Below, piece after piece: positions 1 through 10,840 of a stretch of DNA of 64,000 bases (position 1 is its first letter; each line of letters begins with the position of its first letter). A program made the translations under genes and the position numbers. The DNA comes from Antennarius striatus (taxonomy: Eukaryota > Chordata > Actinopteri > Lophiiformes > Antennariidae): assembly GCF_040054535.1 (NCBI RefSeq), contig NC_090785.1, positions 17,857,001 to 17,921,000 on the forward strand, written 5' to 3'. The notes beneath the pieces are model-generated. The model saw only the letters and a list, made by a program, of their open reading frames with translations, was not told the DNA's origin and did not search any database.

Positions 1-2533
1 ATGAGATTTTTTTAAAATGATACCGAGGAGGCGAGACGGGAGACACACACCGATGATATATTCTGTTTGTCTCGGTGAGTTTGAAAGTGTTTGCTGAGGG
101 TGAGCGGGTGGGCAGGCCACTAGGAAAATTGATGTGCACGCTCCTGCAAATGTGAGTGTGTGCGCTCCTGTTCCAACATCACTGCTGTCGTCACTGCAGC
201 CACCTCTCAGTGACTCCCCTGTGGCCCGACAACCTCCCACGCTCTTCACATCAACTCCCCTGCTCCTTTACCCTTGCTTTACCTATAGCCTTGCCCCACT
301 CACCCCCCAACCCCCACTAACCACACTATGGATTCCATCTCCTGCTCAACTGTATTTTCTCATCTATCCATCTCTGTCCACTATCTTTCCCCTCTGATTT
401 CACCCACCTCTCCTTTTTCTCTCTCTGTGCTTGTTTTCATCTCTCGCCCCCTCATTTGCTGTGTGGGTCTTCCCTATCTTTCGTCATGCTCGATGCCTCC
501 ACCGTGGCTGCCTGTCTCTGTCTCTATGGAAACCCCGAGTGGACAAGAGTGGCTCAGAGGTCTGTGAGAAGCTGATACAGACCCTATTAGATCACACACA
601 CTCTCTCTCTCTTTCCCAGAGAGCCACATACTTCCATCCTTGCACACACAGGTGCAAGCCAACACTGTGTGTAAATTGGTGGTGTGTGACAGTGCCATTA
701 CCTGCCATCACATGGGCACCCACTGTGGAAAGAGATGCCTCATCTCCCTTGTGCTCACCACTTATCAATGTGTGAAGAGGGGGGGGGAGGGATGGAGCAC
801 TATTGTTTCATTACACTGTAGGTCTGTTCAATTACTAGATGGAGAAAGGGACCACCTGATGCTGCCTCTGTAAATTTATTCCCATCTGAACACACACAAA
901 CGCACGCATACACAGACTTGTGACTGGCCCCTTCCTCGCTTTTCTCCCCCCTTTCAGTCTCACACCTCATGAACCGTATTTTCATCACATTTACACATTG
1001 TTGAGAGCGCTGTGTTGCGTAGACTGTGCGTCACACGGGTCCTAGCACGTTTAAAGGATTGGTGATTTGCAATAAGCAGCATCACACGGAGAGAAATTTC
1101 ATAGGTTTGCATTGCACCTCTGGATGTCATCGTGATTTGATGGTCACGCCTAAGTGGATCATAGCAGAGCGCAATCGAGGGATGGATAAGTAAGGGGCAC
1201 ACCTTGTCATTCAGGGTAAATATGGAATGGAAAAGAATAAGAATGGGGGCCAAAACACAAGAAATAGTGGGGCTTCAATTTGTTCAAGTTCAAGGTATTT
1301 GCTTTTCGAAGGAATTACATTTCTCGCATCTTTGTTGAGCACGAGCCGCAACAGCGGTAGAAGAGGGTGATGACGAGAAATGAATGAATAAATGAACAGC
1401 TTTGTTGGGTTTCCTCTTTATTTTATCAAAATGTACATGAATAAAATACAACAAAGGACTACATTAAAGAAGTGATTAAAACGGGCAGCAATAACAGGGG
1501 TCAACAACTGAACACACACCCAAACAAGCCCCAGGCCCACCCCATTAACACCCACAGTGCAGTGAGATAAAGACATGCCAATGATGTCCCACATTTAGGC
1601 ACTTGATTTTCCCTACCGAACCATCTTTGGTCATAGTTGCTGTCGCACGGCTTTGAACTTAGAATCAAAAAGGTTTCACGTGGATTTGAACTTGTTTCAT
1701 GTCGTTTGTGATGCTGTGAATTTAAGGATGCTGACCCATGCTGAGGGGAGTCACGAGTTTAAATGTAAAGCCTTTGCTTGAAGCAGATCTACACTTGCTG
1801 TAGTTGTAGGTGACCCAAAGATGGTTGTAACCTGACCACCTCCATAGAGTGAACTTTAGCATAATAAAAATCAACACTAGATGATACAGTACGTCACATG
1901 ATTACAGAAAAGACTCCACGAGGGAAAGGAATCAAGCACTACATTTTAACACAATTTACCTGAAAACAATGCTGTGTATCTGCACACGATATATTGTGAG
2001 GTCACAATATACTTAATACGCTGTACAGTCATTGTAAAGGCATTGTTGATATTTTTTGTATTTGTACTATCCAGTATGTTTACCACTGAGTATTATCTTG
2101 GAAAGTCTTGCAAAAATAGATGATTTGAGTAGATTAAAAGCCTTTGTTTTGACTTTGACGTGATATATATTTAGCTCATGCATGTCTATCTTTGTGTGTT
2201 TACAGTATACTTCATGTTTGCATGTATGTATGAATGTTGTGCATGCATGTGTGTTCTAATGAAACTATTGTACACACCGTTAGACTTTGCCCATCAGTAT
2301 TTTTTTTTTTTGGAACACACTCCCTTCAGTAAAAGATTAACAAAGTTACATTGAACTGTTTAAGAAGCAGAGAGGTCACACAGTATTTGGCAGTGAGAGA
2401 ACAGTCCTAATTTATCCATGCACAATATCCACCACAGGTAAGTTCCACATTCCCAACAAACCCATTAAGAACAACACAGTAATAACATGAACATAATGTA
2501 CAAGAATTCAAAAACATGGAAGTGTATTTTGCA

Positions 2534-2618
<85 letters not shown>

Positions 2619-2951
2619 CCGTGCATTTGTGTGAATGTCAACAGCACAGCTGGTTTCCTAGGGAGACCAAGAGGCTATGACTCATGCAGTGCATACAGAA
2701 GATTCTGGAATTTAACAAGATCGGAAGAATTGTTATTTTCACACAAAGTCTGTGTAATTAAATATAATCGTGTTAGAACCTTGCAGAGTAAACTGAGAGT
2801 TTAATGGAAAAACCTGCTTAATCCCACCCCCATAGGTCTATTATAGACCAAACAGTTTATCCCTGGATTATAGTATCCATTCTACAGCTCTTTCTTCATG
2901 GTGAGCAACTGTTGCTCAACTGCTTTGAACAATTATGTGTGTTTGCTTTTC
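1..2951. other. Noncoding 3' flank of tent5d
   Basis: I see no convincing gene here. Positions 180-500 are a pyrimidine-rich, low-complexity tract whose short open frames have no recognisable protein content. Because tent5d runs on the minus strand and stops at 2952, the right-hand part must include its 3' UTR. Possible minus-strand polyadenylation signals are an ATTAAA at 2800-2805 and an AATAAA at 1417-1422; I cannot choose between them. A short palindrome lies at 1990-2011 and a (TG)n array at about 2540-2617. Confidence 0.5.
2540..2617. repeat. (TG)n microsatellite
   Basis: A nearly pure TG dinucleotide run of about 75 bp, directly visible. It lies in the 3' flank of tent5d. Confidence 0.95.
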
Positions 2952-5900
2952 TTAGACTATTCCAGTCTGTGTGTGCAGGTGTAAGGGGTATGGTTGATAA
3001 AGCAGAGTGGATCCCCCTTGGGGTATGTAATAGCTGCAGTAGCTAGGTTCTGCTAAGTAGGGGGCGCTGTGCTCAGCAAGATATGGGGCGGGCTGGTAGA
3101 AGCACGTCACATGGTCTGTGTTGGGGATAATATTCTGCTCTCCCAGAACCTTCAGTGCCAGCACCGTGATCATATTCAGTGTCTGACGCCTCTCATGTCC
3201 CATCAGACACACTGTGCTGTCGTCTACGACCCGACGTAGAGTCATCAAGTACTGATACTTGCTTCTCTCTTCACCAATAAAGTGGTTCTTCAAGTAGGAC
3301 AGGATCTTCCTCTGCTGCTCCTGCACGTCTGGGAAATCGATGAAAAAGCGTGAGCACATGTAGCGCTCCAACGTCTTTATCTGAGTCTCGCTGGCTGGTC
3401 GGTAGTCCCTGACCAACAGGTTGCTGTATTTTAATAAGCCACCACCTCGGATCTCCTCAGGGTTTCTCGTGGCAATTAGGCGGTAGCGCAGGTGATTCAT
3501 GGCTGCTTCAAAATCACCGTACATGCTCTCTGCCAGTACCTCTACTGCAGGGACTGAGTCACATGCGTGAGGACTGCTGCTCTGCTCAGGCATGTCTGTG
3601 GTTACCGTAGGGACCTCTTTGTTCTCAATCATGCAGCTGGATGCTTCATCCGCCTTTGGAGGGTCAGATTCCACTGGGCCTCCACACTGAGACTGGGGTA
3701 ACGCGGTCGAGGCGGAGTCCGGAATTGTGATCGGAAAAGAAACCGGCTCTGAAACTGGGGGCAATGATAAGATATAATCTTGTTCCTTTTCATCCTCCAA
3801 TTGAAAATCAGGAACTCCTGGCTGAAGAGATGGCTCTTTAATCTGTTCTCCACTGTCTGTGCTCAGTATCAAAGGCTCCATGTCTGAAGATACCTGAAGA
3901 ACAAGGTCCTTTTTCTCAACGGGTGGAGTAAGGCAGAGGAGGGGAGGACTTAGACAGACGGGGGGAGGGCTGAGGCTAAGCATCGGAGGGGTCAGGTAAG
4001 GAGGTGAGCTGAGGCAGGAGGAGGTAGGGCTGAAACTCAGGGGTGGGGAGTTTAAGCTGGTGGCAGGGCTGACGACGCTCAGCTCAGGAGATGAGAGGCA
4101 GTGAGACTGAGGGGTCAGACATTTGGGAGGGCTGAGGCTCGGTGGTGAGAAAGTGAAATCAGGAGGGGAGAGATTTGGTCCTGAAGGGCTGAGATAGGAA
4201 ACAGGAGGGGTGGTGCATTGGGAAGTGGAGGGTGAACTAAGTGTGGTCTCTTGTGGGTTGTCGTTTTGTTGATTCAAGTCCATCTTTTTGGTCTGTAGGT
4301 CTTCGGTTTCTTCATCACTGAGCTGAACTTCTGAGGTTTGAATAGGTTCCTGGGGGTTTGAGCTGAATTTGTCTGGATTTACTGATTCAAGAGGCTCTGA
4401 TTGTTTGGATTCTAGAGGTGTTTCTGTTGGGGAGGACTGGATCTTGTCATCTAAAGTTAGATGTGCAGACAGCGTCTCTTGGACCTTGTGATTAATTGTT
4501 TCACATAAATCCTCTGTGATTAGCTGAGAGGATGCCGTCTCATGAGGTAAAACAGATTTTGGATCCTCAGCAGAGGTGGAAATTATATCAGGGACTGGCT
4601 CAGGGGTTGAGGTAAGGTCTAAGCTTGAACTTAAATTAGTGGAAATGTTGGGTTCAGAACCTGGCTTTGTCTGAGTAGAGACACTGTCTGTTGGGGTATT
4701 AGTAAGGTGTGAACTGGGAGTTGTCGGCTTTGGGTCAAATGCCATCTGCTGTTCGGTGCTAGGACACGAGTTTGAATCAACAGACGACGCTGTGACAGTT
4801 TCTCTTTCAAATACTGGACCTGTGTAATGATTGGCGGTAACCTTCCTACACATTCTCCTGGGGGGTTTTGGAGAAGAGTGTTTTAACACCACCATGTGAG
4901 CTAGTCTTTCTGAGGTCTTACACGAGGGGGGAGAGGAAGTCTTTTTGTCAGAAATGAGGCTGGGTTGTGCAGGTAAAATATCCTGAGTGTCTGGAGGGCT
5001 GACAGTATCGAGTGTGTTGGGTGTTTTATCTGTGTTGTCACTGTGTAGTGTGCTGTGAATCCCCTGTGTCTCCTGTATGCTAGTGGGCTCCGTGTTAATA
5101 GATATGGAAGAGACGGAGCAGGAGCAATCAATACCCTGCAAGTCCTCTCTGTTTTTTGCTTCTGAAGCTAAAATATCTTCTGTCACTTCACTTATTTCCA
5201 TATAATTTCCCCCCTCTTCTTGCTCCCCTGTCCCTGTTTCTACTTCGCTTTCATCTGCTAACCGTGCCTCTACCTTAGTTTGTGAAGATGTGCTGGAGTC
5301 TAGAGCATACTCGTGTTGTGTGTCATCTTCTTCATTGCCTCTCTGATCCTCGTTCAAACTCTTTGAGAGTTCTGTGCTGAGATGATCTGTCAAGTTCTGA
5401 GACTCCATCTGGCTGTCGTCTGAGACTTGTTGTACCTCAGACTGTCCCGTGTGGTCCGCGAGTCCTTCCTCTTCAGAGGATTTTGTTTGGTCAGGTTGTT
5501 CGTTAAGGGGGTAGTGTTCTTCCTGGTTTGAATGTGCTGGTTTTTGGCCATCACAGGGCTGGGTTTGCTCTGACTGTTCTACCTCTGTTGAATAATTGGT
5601 TTTGACAGAGGGCTCTGGCTCATGTCTGAGTTCAAGCTGCGCTGGCGGTTCAGCTTTCTCAGATTTTTGTGTCTTTTCCGTCAAAAGGTTTAGAGGTGTC
5701 TGGTCAGACAAGTCAGTCTTATCTAAGTTTTCAGTGTGTTCAGTCACTTCTTTCAGCTCTTCTGGTATTTTTTGCTCAACGATTTTTTCAGCTTTGGACT
5801 GTTTGTTCTCAATTGAAGGTTTGGTTTGCTGTGCAAGTTCCTTTTGGGACTCCTTTTCATGTACCTTGTCCTTCTGTTTCAGCTGACTCATCTGAGCCCC

Positions 5901-6972
5901 CTCTTTCCTAGATAAGTCTCTAGCAGTATTCTTCTGTGTTTCTGCACCGGTGGCCTGCTTTAGCGAGGAGGGAGAGTCTTTTCTCTGATTTTCTGTACAC
6001 TCATCCTGAAGATCAACAGTGTTATTTTTGTGTTGTGAATCCTGTTGCATGTAGGACTCCAGGAGTCGATCCAGAATGATCTGGAAGGAATCAACACTGA
6101 ACTCAAACTGCCGCCTCAGCACACTAACAAATTTTAGCTCTAGGTTTTTGCCGCTGTTGTTGGAGAGAGAGATGAGGCTCCAACGGTCATACTCATTGAA
6201 AACCTTCACCATTTTCTGGACATAGGCCTCCTTCATCGTTGCGCTGCTGATCCGCTCCCTATTGACTCCCGCAGGTAGGCACTCAAGCAGGCAGCCCAGC
6301 ACTGACTCCTTGATCACCTGAAAGGAGAAGAGGTCAGCAACATGACAGCTGCTACTAATGACTGCAATCTGAGAGTAATTTTGTTTGTGTCACTGATCTG
6401 AATAATATAATGCTCTTGGTTTAGTTTTCTGTATAATTCAATTAAATATATTAAAACCACCACTATTGATTCAGCCTCATGGCAAAATGGTCTGTAATGA
6501 AATTATGGTTAGGATTTTAATGTTATTATCAGTATATCCTCTCATGAATAAATTCTGCAACACCTTGTAGATACAGGATATTCAGTGTCTCACTGAAGGA
6601 CAATGGAAAGAGAAAATTAAGGATTCAGATGCAGGAAATTGAAACCGAATTCTTCACGCTTATTACCTGAAACTCCTCTTGACTGGGCAACTCCACTCCG
6701 AAGATGATGTCCAGGTCCTTGTAGCTTGTTCCGTTGTCTCGGACGAGGACGTGACTGGCCGTGGAGCCATTCAGACGGACATCCCTGACCGTGATTCCCT
6801 GCTTCTGCAGCCTGGTCCGCACGGCGATGATGATGTCTCTGGGACGCAGCTCCAATGTAGGAAAGTTCCCGCGACCGTGGATCGGAACCACCTCTGACAA
6901 AACCTGATGAAGAACCTCCACTTGCTCAGTGTTCAGGCTGTGGAAACGTTGATTGGATCTGGTTTCAGGCAT
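2952..6972 (-). CDS. tent5d: Terminal nucleotidyltransferase 5D (FAM46D-like) with giant internal insert
   Basis: This encodes a FAM46/TENT5 non-canonical poly(A) polymerase, which adds adenosines to cytoplasmic mRNAs. There are two coding exons: 6667-6972 (102 codons, ATG at 6970-6972, donor right after the codons for EEFQ) and 2952-6317 (acceptor CAG, first codon GTG). Together they give about 1223 residues, against roughly 390-430 for the family. Catalytic features are the NGS turn (residues 68-70), the DLD pair (D86, D88) and, by alignment from memory with human TENT5C D90/D92/E166, E162 in the ELKF segment. The core resumes near residue 1032 with ESMYGDFE, then the [20 protein letters not shown] block and the [12 protein letters not shown] helix, ending about residue 1223. 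Between residues 191 and 1031 a disordered-looking insert replaces a loop of about 20 residues. Linkage to tbx22 favours paralog D over A-C. A 5' UTR acceptor (AATTCCAG) lies at 6982-6984, so transcription starts further upstream. Confidence 0.93.
3530..6050 (-). other. tent5d: Lineage-specific insert of about 840 residues within the Tent5d core
   Basis: This part of tent5d exon 2 has no counterpart in the mammalian TENT5 proteins I know. The reading frame stays open for about 2.5 kb. The first half is rich in Glu, Lys, Gln, Ser and Thr, with many EQ/KE runs. The middle is Ser/Thr/Pro rich. The last third contains degenerate repeats around SPP (see 3915-4215), followed by acidic sequence that joins the conserved core. 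I see no globular domain, zinc finger or membrane segment, so it is probably intrinsically disordered. A retained intron is unlikely, since 2.5 kb of random sequence would contain many stops. Confidence 0.8.
3915..4215 (-). repeat. Degenerate SPP-type coding repeat inside the Tent5d insert
   Basis: The translated sequence repeats short units such as LSPP, LTPP, FSPP and LSSPP at irregular spacing for about 100 residues. On DNA the coding strand is pyrimidine rich and the plus strand purine rich, with repeated GGAGGGGT/GAGGGCTGAGG-like words. This looks like expansion of a short unit followed by divergence, with the frame maintained. Confidence 0.8.
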
Positions 6973-7539
6973 GCTGTTGCTCTGGAATTAAAAAAAAAAA
7001 AGGGGGGGGGGTTGACAATCATATTTAATTATAACATCCCAACAAAACGTGATGTGTGTTTAACCCTCACTCTGTCCCAGAAGCACACTTAGCACTCACT
7101 CACACTTGTATGCGCACTCCCTGCCAGTCTGCTGTCTGCAACTCACAGCTTGGCTGACAGCTTTTCCACAATGTTAATGTAACTGCTGTGTTGATAAGCT
7201 GACACATGGAGCAGTCTGCATAGATACAGTGTGCATAAATATTGTTTAACTGTTCAACCAGATCACCACAAATGAAGACAATGTTTTTAATGAAAGTCAA
7301 AAAACCTGAAAGTCATCATGGCATTTACCTCCACTAGAGACTTACCACATCAATTAGTCCCTTCATTTACACACATAGATACAACATCTGATTCAGTTCT
7401 TTAAAAAAACACAACAATTAATAACATCAAAATCTACTCATGCTAAATTACGCGATAAGAATAAAAACAACAATAATAATGATTATTACTTTCATCATCA
7501 TCATTTTTATAATACTAATACTAATAGTAATACTACTAC

Positions 7540-7551
7540 TAATACTAATAC

Positions 7552-7640
<89 letters not shown>
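7540..7640. repeat. (TAA)n trinucleotide microsatellite
   Basis: About 100 bp of TAA/AAT repeats, preceded by imperfect ACTAAT units from about 7505. Directly visible. Confidence 0.95.
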
Positions 7641-9372
7641 TATATTACACAAAAGGTGGATTTTATCTTTGTTTATTGATTGTTTCCACTAGTGGAGTAA
7701 GGGTTAAGCTGAATGAGTCATCACCAGCAGACTGCATTAATCACACCAACGTCACTAATTAAAGACACACATCTGTTTTTGTGTCCGTGTGTGCAGCACG
7801 TGATGAGTATACATGGCAAACAATGCCTCCCACACACATTTGTGTGAGAGCGCACAGGCTCTCACTGAACACCTTTGTAAATTGTAATACAAATTGGAAC
7901 AAAGTGGGATTTAATATCAGCCAATTTAGTTTGACTTTCCCATCCTCCTGGCAGTGACGCTTGTAGCCTCTGCATCCAGACTGCATCAATCAATCTGTAT
8001 AAACTAGACAGATTTTTCAATAAACCAAACAACATTTGCCTGTTTAAGTCAGAAGAGTCTCAGCTATGTGATTGAGTGTGTGATTGTGAGTGCATATGAA
8101 AGTGTTTCCGGGAGAGAGTGCTCGTGTTTGAATGCACTACTGTGGTTCATAGCAGCCCATTATGATCTATTGTTTGCATTCATCAATGGATGTCACTCAG
8201 TGCTTCAGCTGAATGCTGCTGATTGCTAGTATTTGTCAGAACTAGCAGGATAAATATTGGGGTAGTAATGAGAAATAATGGGATGCTCTCTGGTGTTTGT
8301 CAAACATCTAAGAGCTGTAGTTCCCAACGGCCACAAACAAACTATTAGAAGGAGTGTTTGAAAAAATCTTCCAATCAATTGTGCTCATTTCATTTCAGTG
8401 TAAAGCTAAAAAGACACACAAAAAAAAGAAAGAAAAAAAAGCAAGCATGTATTTTCATTCAAAAGTAAATGAACATTCTTACCGGATGACCAACAAGTTG
8501 ACTCCAAGAACACAAAGCTCCTAAAAATCTTCTGTAGATGAAGCATTTGTCTGACCCCAACTTCAACAAGGTGAACTTCAAGATACTAATAATGACACTC
8601 ATGCACACGACGGCGATCGATGCAGTTCCAGGTGGCTGGTATACAATGAAACAGTGAGCCGAGGCACTGCAGGACTGTTCTCCATCGAGTCCCTGTATCT
8701 CCCCCTCCCTTTTCGCACTCTTCTGCAAACTTGCAGCCTGAGTGACTCATCCAGGCGTATCGGCTGAGCTCACACATAATCTACGGTCATTGAAAACCCA
8801 ACAAATCCGAGGGACTCATGCATGGTGGACTAAAACAAACACAAACAACAATCCTCTGTGAACTTGTCATTACCAGTAAAATAGATTAAGTAGACGACAA
8901 ACCCCGTCCTGTGGACATAAAGCCTCCTAAAACCAGTCTATTCACTTTAACAATGATGTTTATCTACAAGGCATTTGTTGTGCTAGCTGGCAAAATGTAA
9001 TTCCAGTGTTTACTGACCACAGATTCTAAGTAGAATATAATGATATATGCTTTTGTGATCTATTAAAGAAATTTTGCAGCTAAACTTGTCCTTAAAATAG
9101 TTCTTTTCTCTTCATAAACCTGTTAGAAAACCACCCCCTGTGGATTAAAGTTTCCCTTATAGTCAGTCACTACCAGTCCCATTGACTGGAACTGAACCAG
9201 AGCCCTGCCGGCTTCTTTTAATGTCATGCTGGTCTCCACTCCTATCATCTGATCACGGACTTGTTAGTACCTGATATGAAAGGTGAGGGGAAATTAAATG
9301 CAATTAAGTGCCAGGAGAGACAGGATTAAAAACACATTAACCTGGATAACGGTTTGTCTGCTCCACGCAGCC

Positions 9373-9399
9373 TCAAAAAAAAAAAAAAAAAAAAAAAAG
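9373..9399. repeat. Poly(A) tract
   Basis: A run of more than 20 adenines just outside the donor edge of the candidate tent5d 5' exon. It could be the tail of a retroposed fragment or simple slippage. Confidence 0.8.
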
Positions 9400-9429
9400 T
9401 GAATGATCCAACTCGTTAAAGGTCCATAC

Positions 9430-9726
9430 CTGTTGCTGTGGCATTTTATGGAGCGACGGGCTCCTGACGTGGATGTTGGATTAAAACCCCGTGAGTCCGG
9501 AGCGTCTGTTCCAGGTGGGGTGGTGTTTATTTCCCTGCCCACTCCAGTGCTCAGTGCTGATGCTGCTCTGTCCCTTATGAGGCATGTGAAGCCAGCATCT
9601 GTGCGCGGGTTCATCCGGGCGCTGTCCACCAGCTGGCGCGGTGCTGAAATGAAGACTGAAACGAGTCCTCCCGCTCTTGTTTTCTCCTCCGGCCGCCCGG
9701 AGCGTAACGCAGTTTCCATAGCGACC
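9430..9726 (-). promoter_or_regulatory. tent5d: Candidate tent5d promoter and noncoding first exon
   Basis: This GC- and CpG-rich stretch stands out from its AT-rich flanks. Read on the minus strand it ends in an excellent splice donor, ACAG|GTATGG, with the boundary at 9430. That could join the 5' UTR acceptor of tent5d at 6981. At its upstream edge lies GTTTCCATAGCGAC (9712-9725), which matches the RFX X-box consensus GTTRCCATRGYRAC at all but one base. RFX sites are typical of ciliary and testis promoters, and mammalian TENT5D is testis-expressed. The exon and its link to tent5d are inference. Confidence 0.4.
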
Positions 9727-9750
9727 TGCCGTCATTCAGTTATGACTGGG

Positions 9751-9790
9751 GTGTGTGTGTGTGTATGTGTGTGTGTGTGTGTTTTGTGTA
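9751..9790. repeat. (TG)n microsatellite
   Basis: Interrupted TG run just beyond the candidate tent5d promoter. A second clean TG run lies at 9983-10012. Confidence 0.9.
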
Positions 9791-9981
9791 TATACATCAC
9801 AGGTGAGACGTAATAATAGTATGTACTTTTATATGTCCTCGTCTTAAAATAAACCTTCACCATCTAAATGCAGAGATGAACCCTCAGCAAAAAAAAGTTT
9901 CTCGCATATATTAATAATATTTGGACGAATTACTGAACTCATCCAGATGACTTTTGGTGACATTTATTGTTTGCCTCTTCT

Positions 9982-10015
<34 letters not shown>

Positions 10016-10345
10016 TAAAGCAGTCCACGCGTCAGCACCGTGATGGTGACAGCTGAAGGCCAGGAGTGGGTTCACACTTTCTTTTTCAGATGCGTGTAGA
10101 TTTTGTCTGGGAACACACTTAGGACACTTCTCATTCACTTGTCCGTACAATGTGATGTCCATAGACTACACACAGTATGAGTCATCCATGATGCTCCCTC
10201 CCCCTGACCCAGCCGCTAATACCCCACCCCCCCACCCCCACCCCCTTTATCCCAAACCGACCGACTCTTTCCTTCTTTCCATGATGTGTATTTTCTTTCC
10301 ATCATTCCAGCACCACCTAAAATTAAACGCATTAATAATTCTAGT

Positions 10346-10390
10346 TAAAAAAATAAAATAAAATAAAATAAAAAATAAAATAAAATAAAA
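10346..10390. repeat. (AAAAT)n pentanucleotide repeat
   Basis: Tandem AAAAT/AATAA units of about 45 bp, directly visible, next to the CpG-rich promoter-like tract. Confidence 0.9.
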
Positions 10391-10475
10391 GAAACCCGCT
10401 CCAAAGCGTGAAGGCAAACATTTGAGTATCTAAGTAGAAAAGGTCATTCCACTCCCCCCACTGAAAAAGCACAAG

Positions 10476-10483
10476 TGACGTCA
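10476..10483. promoter_or_regulatory. Perfect CRE (TGACGTCA)
   Basis: Exact palindromic CREB/CREM/ATF site, 39 bp left of the TATA/MEF2-like box at 10522-10531. Confidence 0.6.
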
Positions 10484-10521
10484 CTAGACGTGTACCACAT
10501 CCAACCGATACCGCGTCCGGA

Positions 10522-10531
10522 CTATTTATAG
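10522..10531 (+). promoter_or_regulatory. TATA/MEF2-like box CTATTTATAG
   Basis: The decamer fits the MEF2 consensus exactly and also contains TATTTATA, a plausible TATA element. It is flanked by GC-rich sequence and sits between the two CREs. Confidence 0.45.
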
Positions 10532-10588
10532 CCCGGATGGGACATGTCTGCTTTGGACACGCGTGCCCGTCCACTTCCCGAACAGTCG

Positions 10589-10596
10589 TGACGTCA
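10589..10596. promoter_or_regulatory. Second perfect CRE (TGACGTCA)
   Basis: Exact CRE, 113 bp from the first one. Two full-length sites so close together are unlikely by chance in vertebrate DNA, where CpG is depleted. Confidence 0.6.
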
Positions 10597-10828
10597 GAGG
10601 CGCGAGCACGCCCCGCAAAATCGTGACCGTGTGACGACGATGAGAGGAGGTTTCTGCTCATTAATATGGGCCAGCCACCGTTTCTGTGTATTATTGTATT
10701 TATCCAGTAGACACAGTAAACACACAGTAAAGAAATACCACTGTGGAATAAAGTAATTCACTAAATACATTTTAAAAATATATCAGTTTTATAATGAATA
10801 ATTCATGAAGTCAGAAGCGTGACGGTAA

Positions 10829-10840
10829 TGCGCATGCGCA
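10829..10840. promoter_or_regulatory. NRF1 palindrome TGCGCATGCGCA
   Basis: Matches the NRF1 consensus YGCGCAYGCGCR on both strands. It lies about 300 bp upstream of the relic chmp1b start codon, a normal place in a housekeeping promoter. Confidence 0.55.

Larger units (their letters stand above)
6981..9429 (-). other. tent5d: Probable 5' intron of tent5d
   Basis: No protein-coding exon is recognisable here. The minus strand ends in a strong acceptor (C-run, T-run, AATTCCAG at 6982-6984) nine bases before the tent5d ATG, so this stretch is best read as a 5' UTR intron. If the candidate exon at 9430-9726 is right, the intron is about 2.4 kb. It contains an ATAA/TAA array at 7540-7640 and otherwise AT-rich unique sequence. 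Confidence 0.5.

Noticed and set aside
134-775. Overlapping small open frames at the left end
   Set aside because: Pyrimidine-rich low-complexity DNA, no recognisable domain, no splice context.
2952-6317. Two separate genes rather than one Tent5d with an insert
   Set aside because: The frame is continuous without stops, and conserved TENT5 blocks lie at both ends in the same frame and order.
7440-7679. Apparent membrane protein of poly-isoleucine
   Set aside because: It is the TAA/ATA trinucleotide array read in one frame.
9294-9813. Open frames of 136-141 codons on both strands near 9.3-9.8 kb
   Set aside because: They run through a poly(A) tract or a TG repeat and overlap a CpG-rich tract. 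They are better explained as candidate noncoding exon/promoter sequence.
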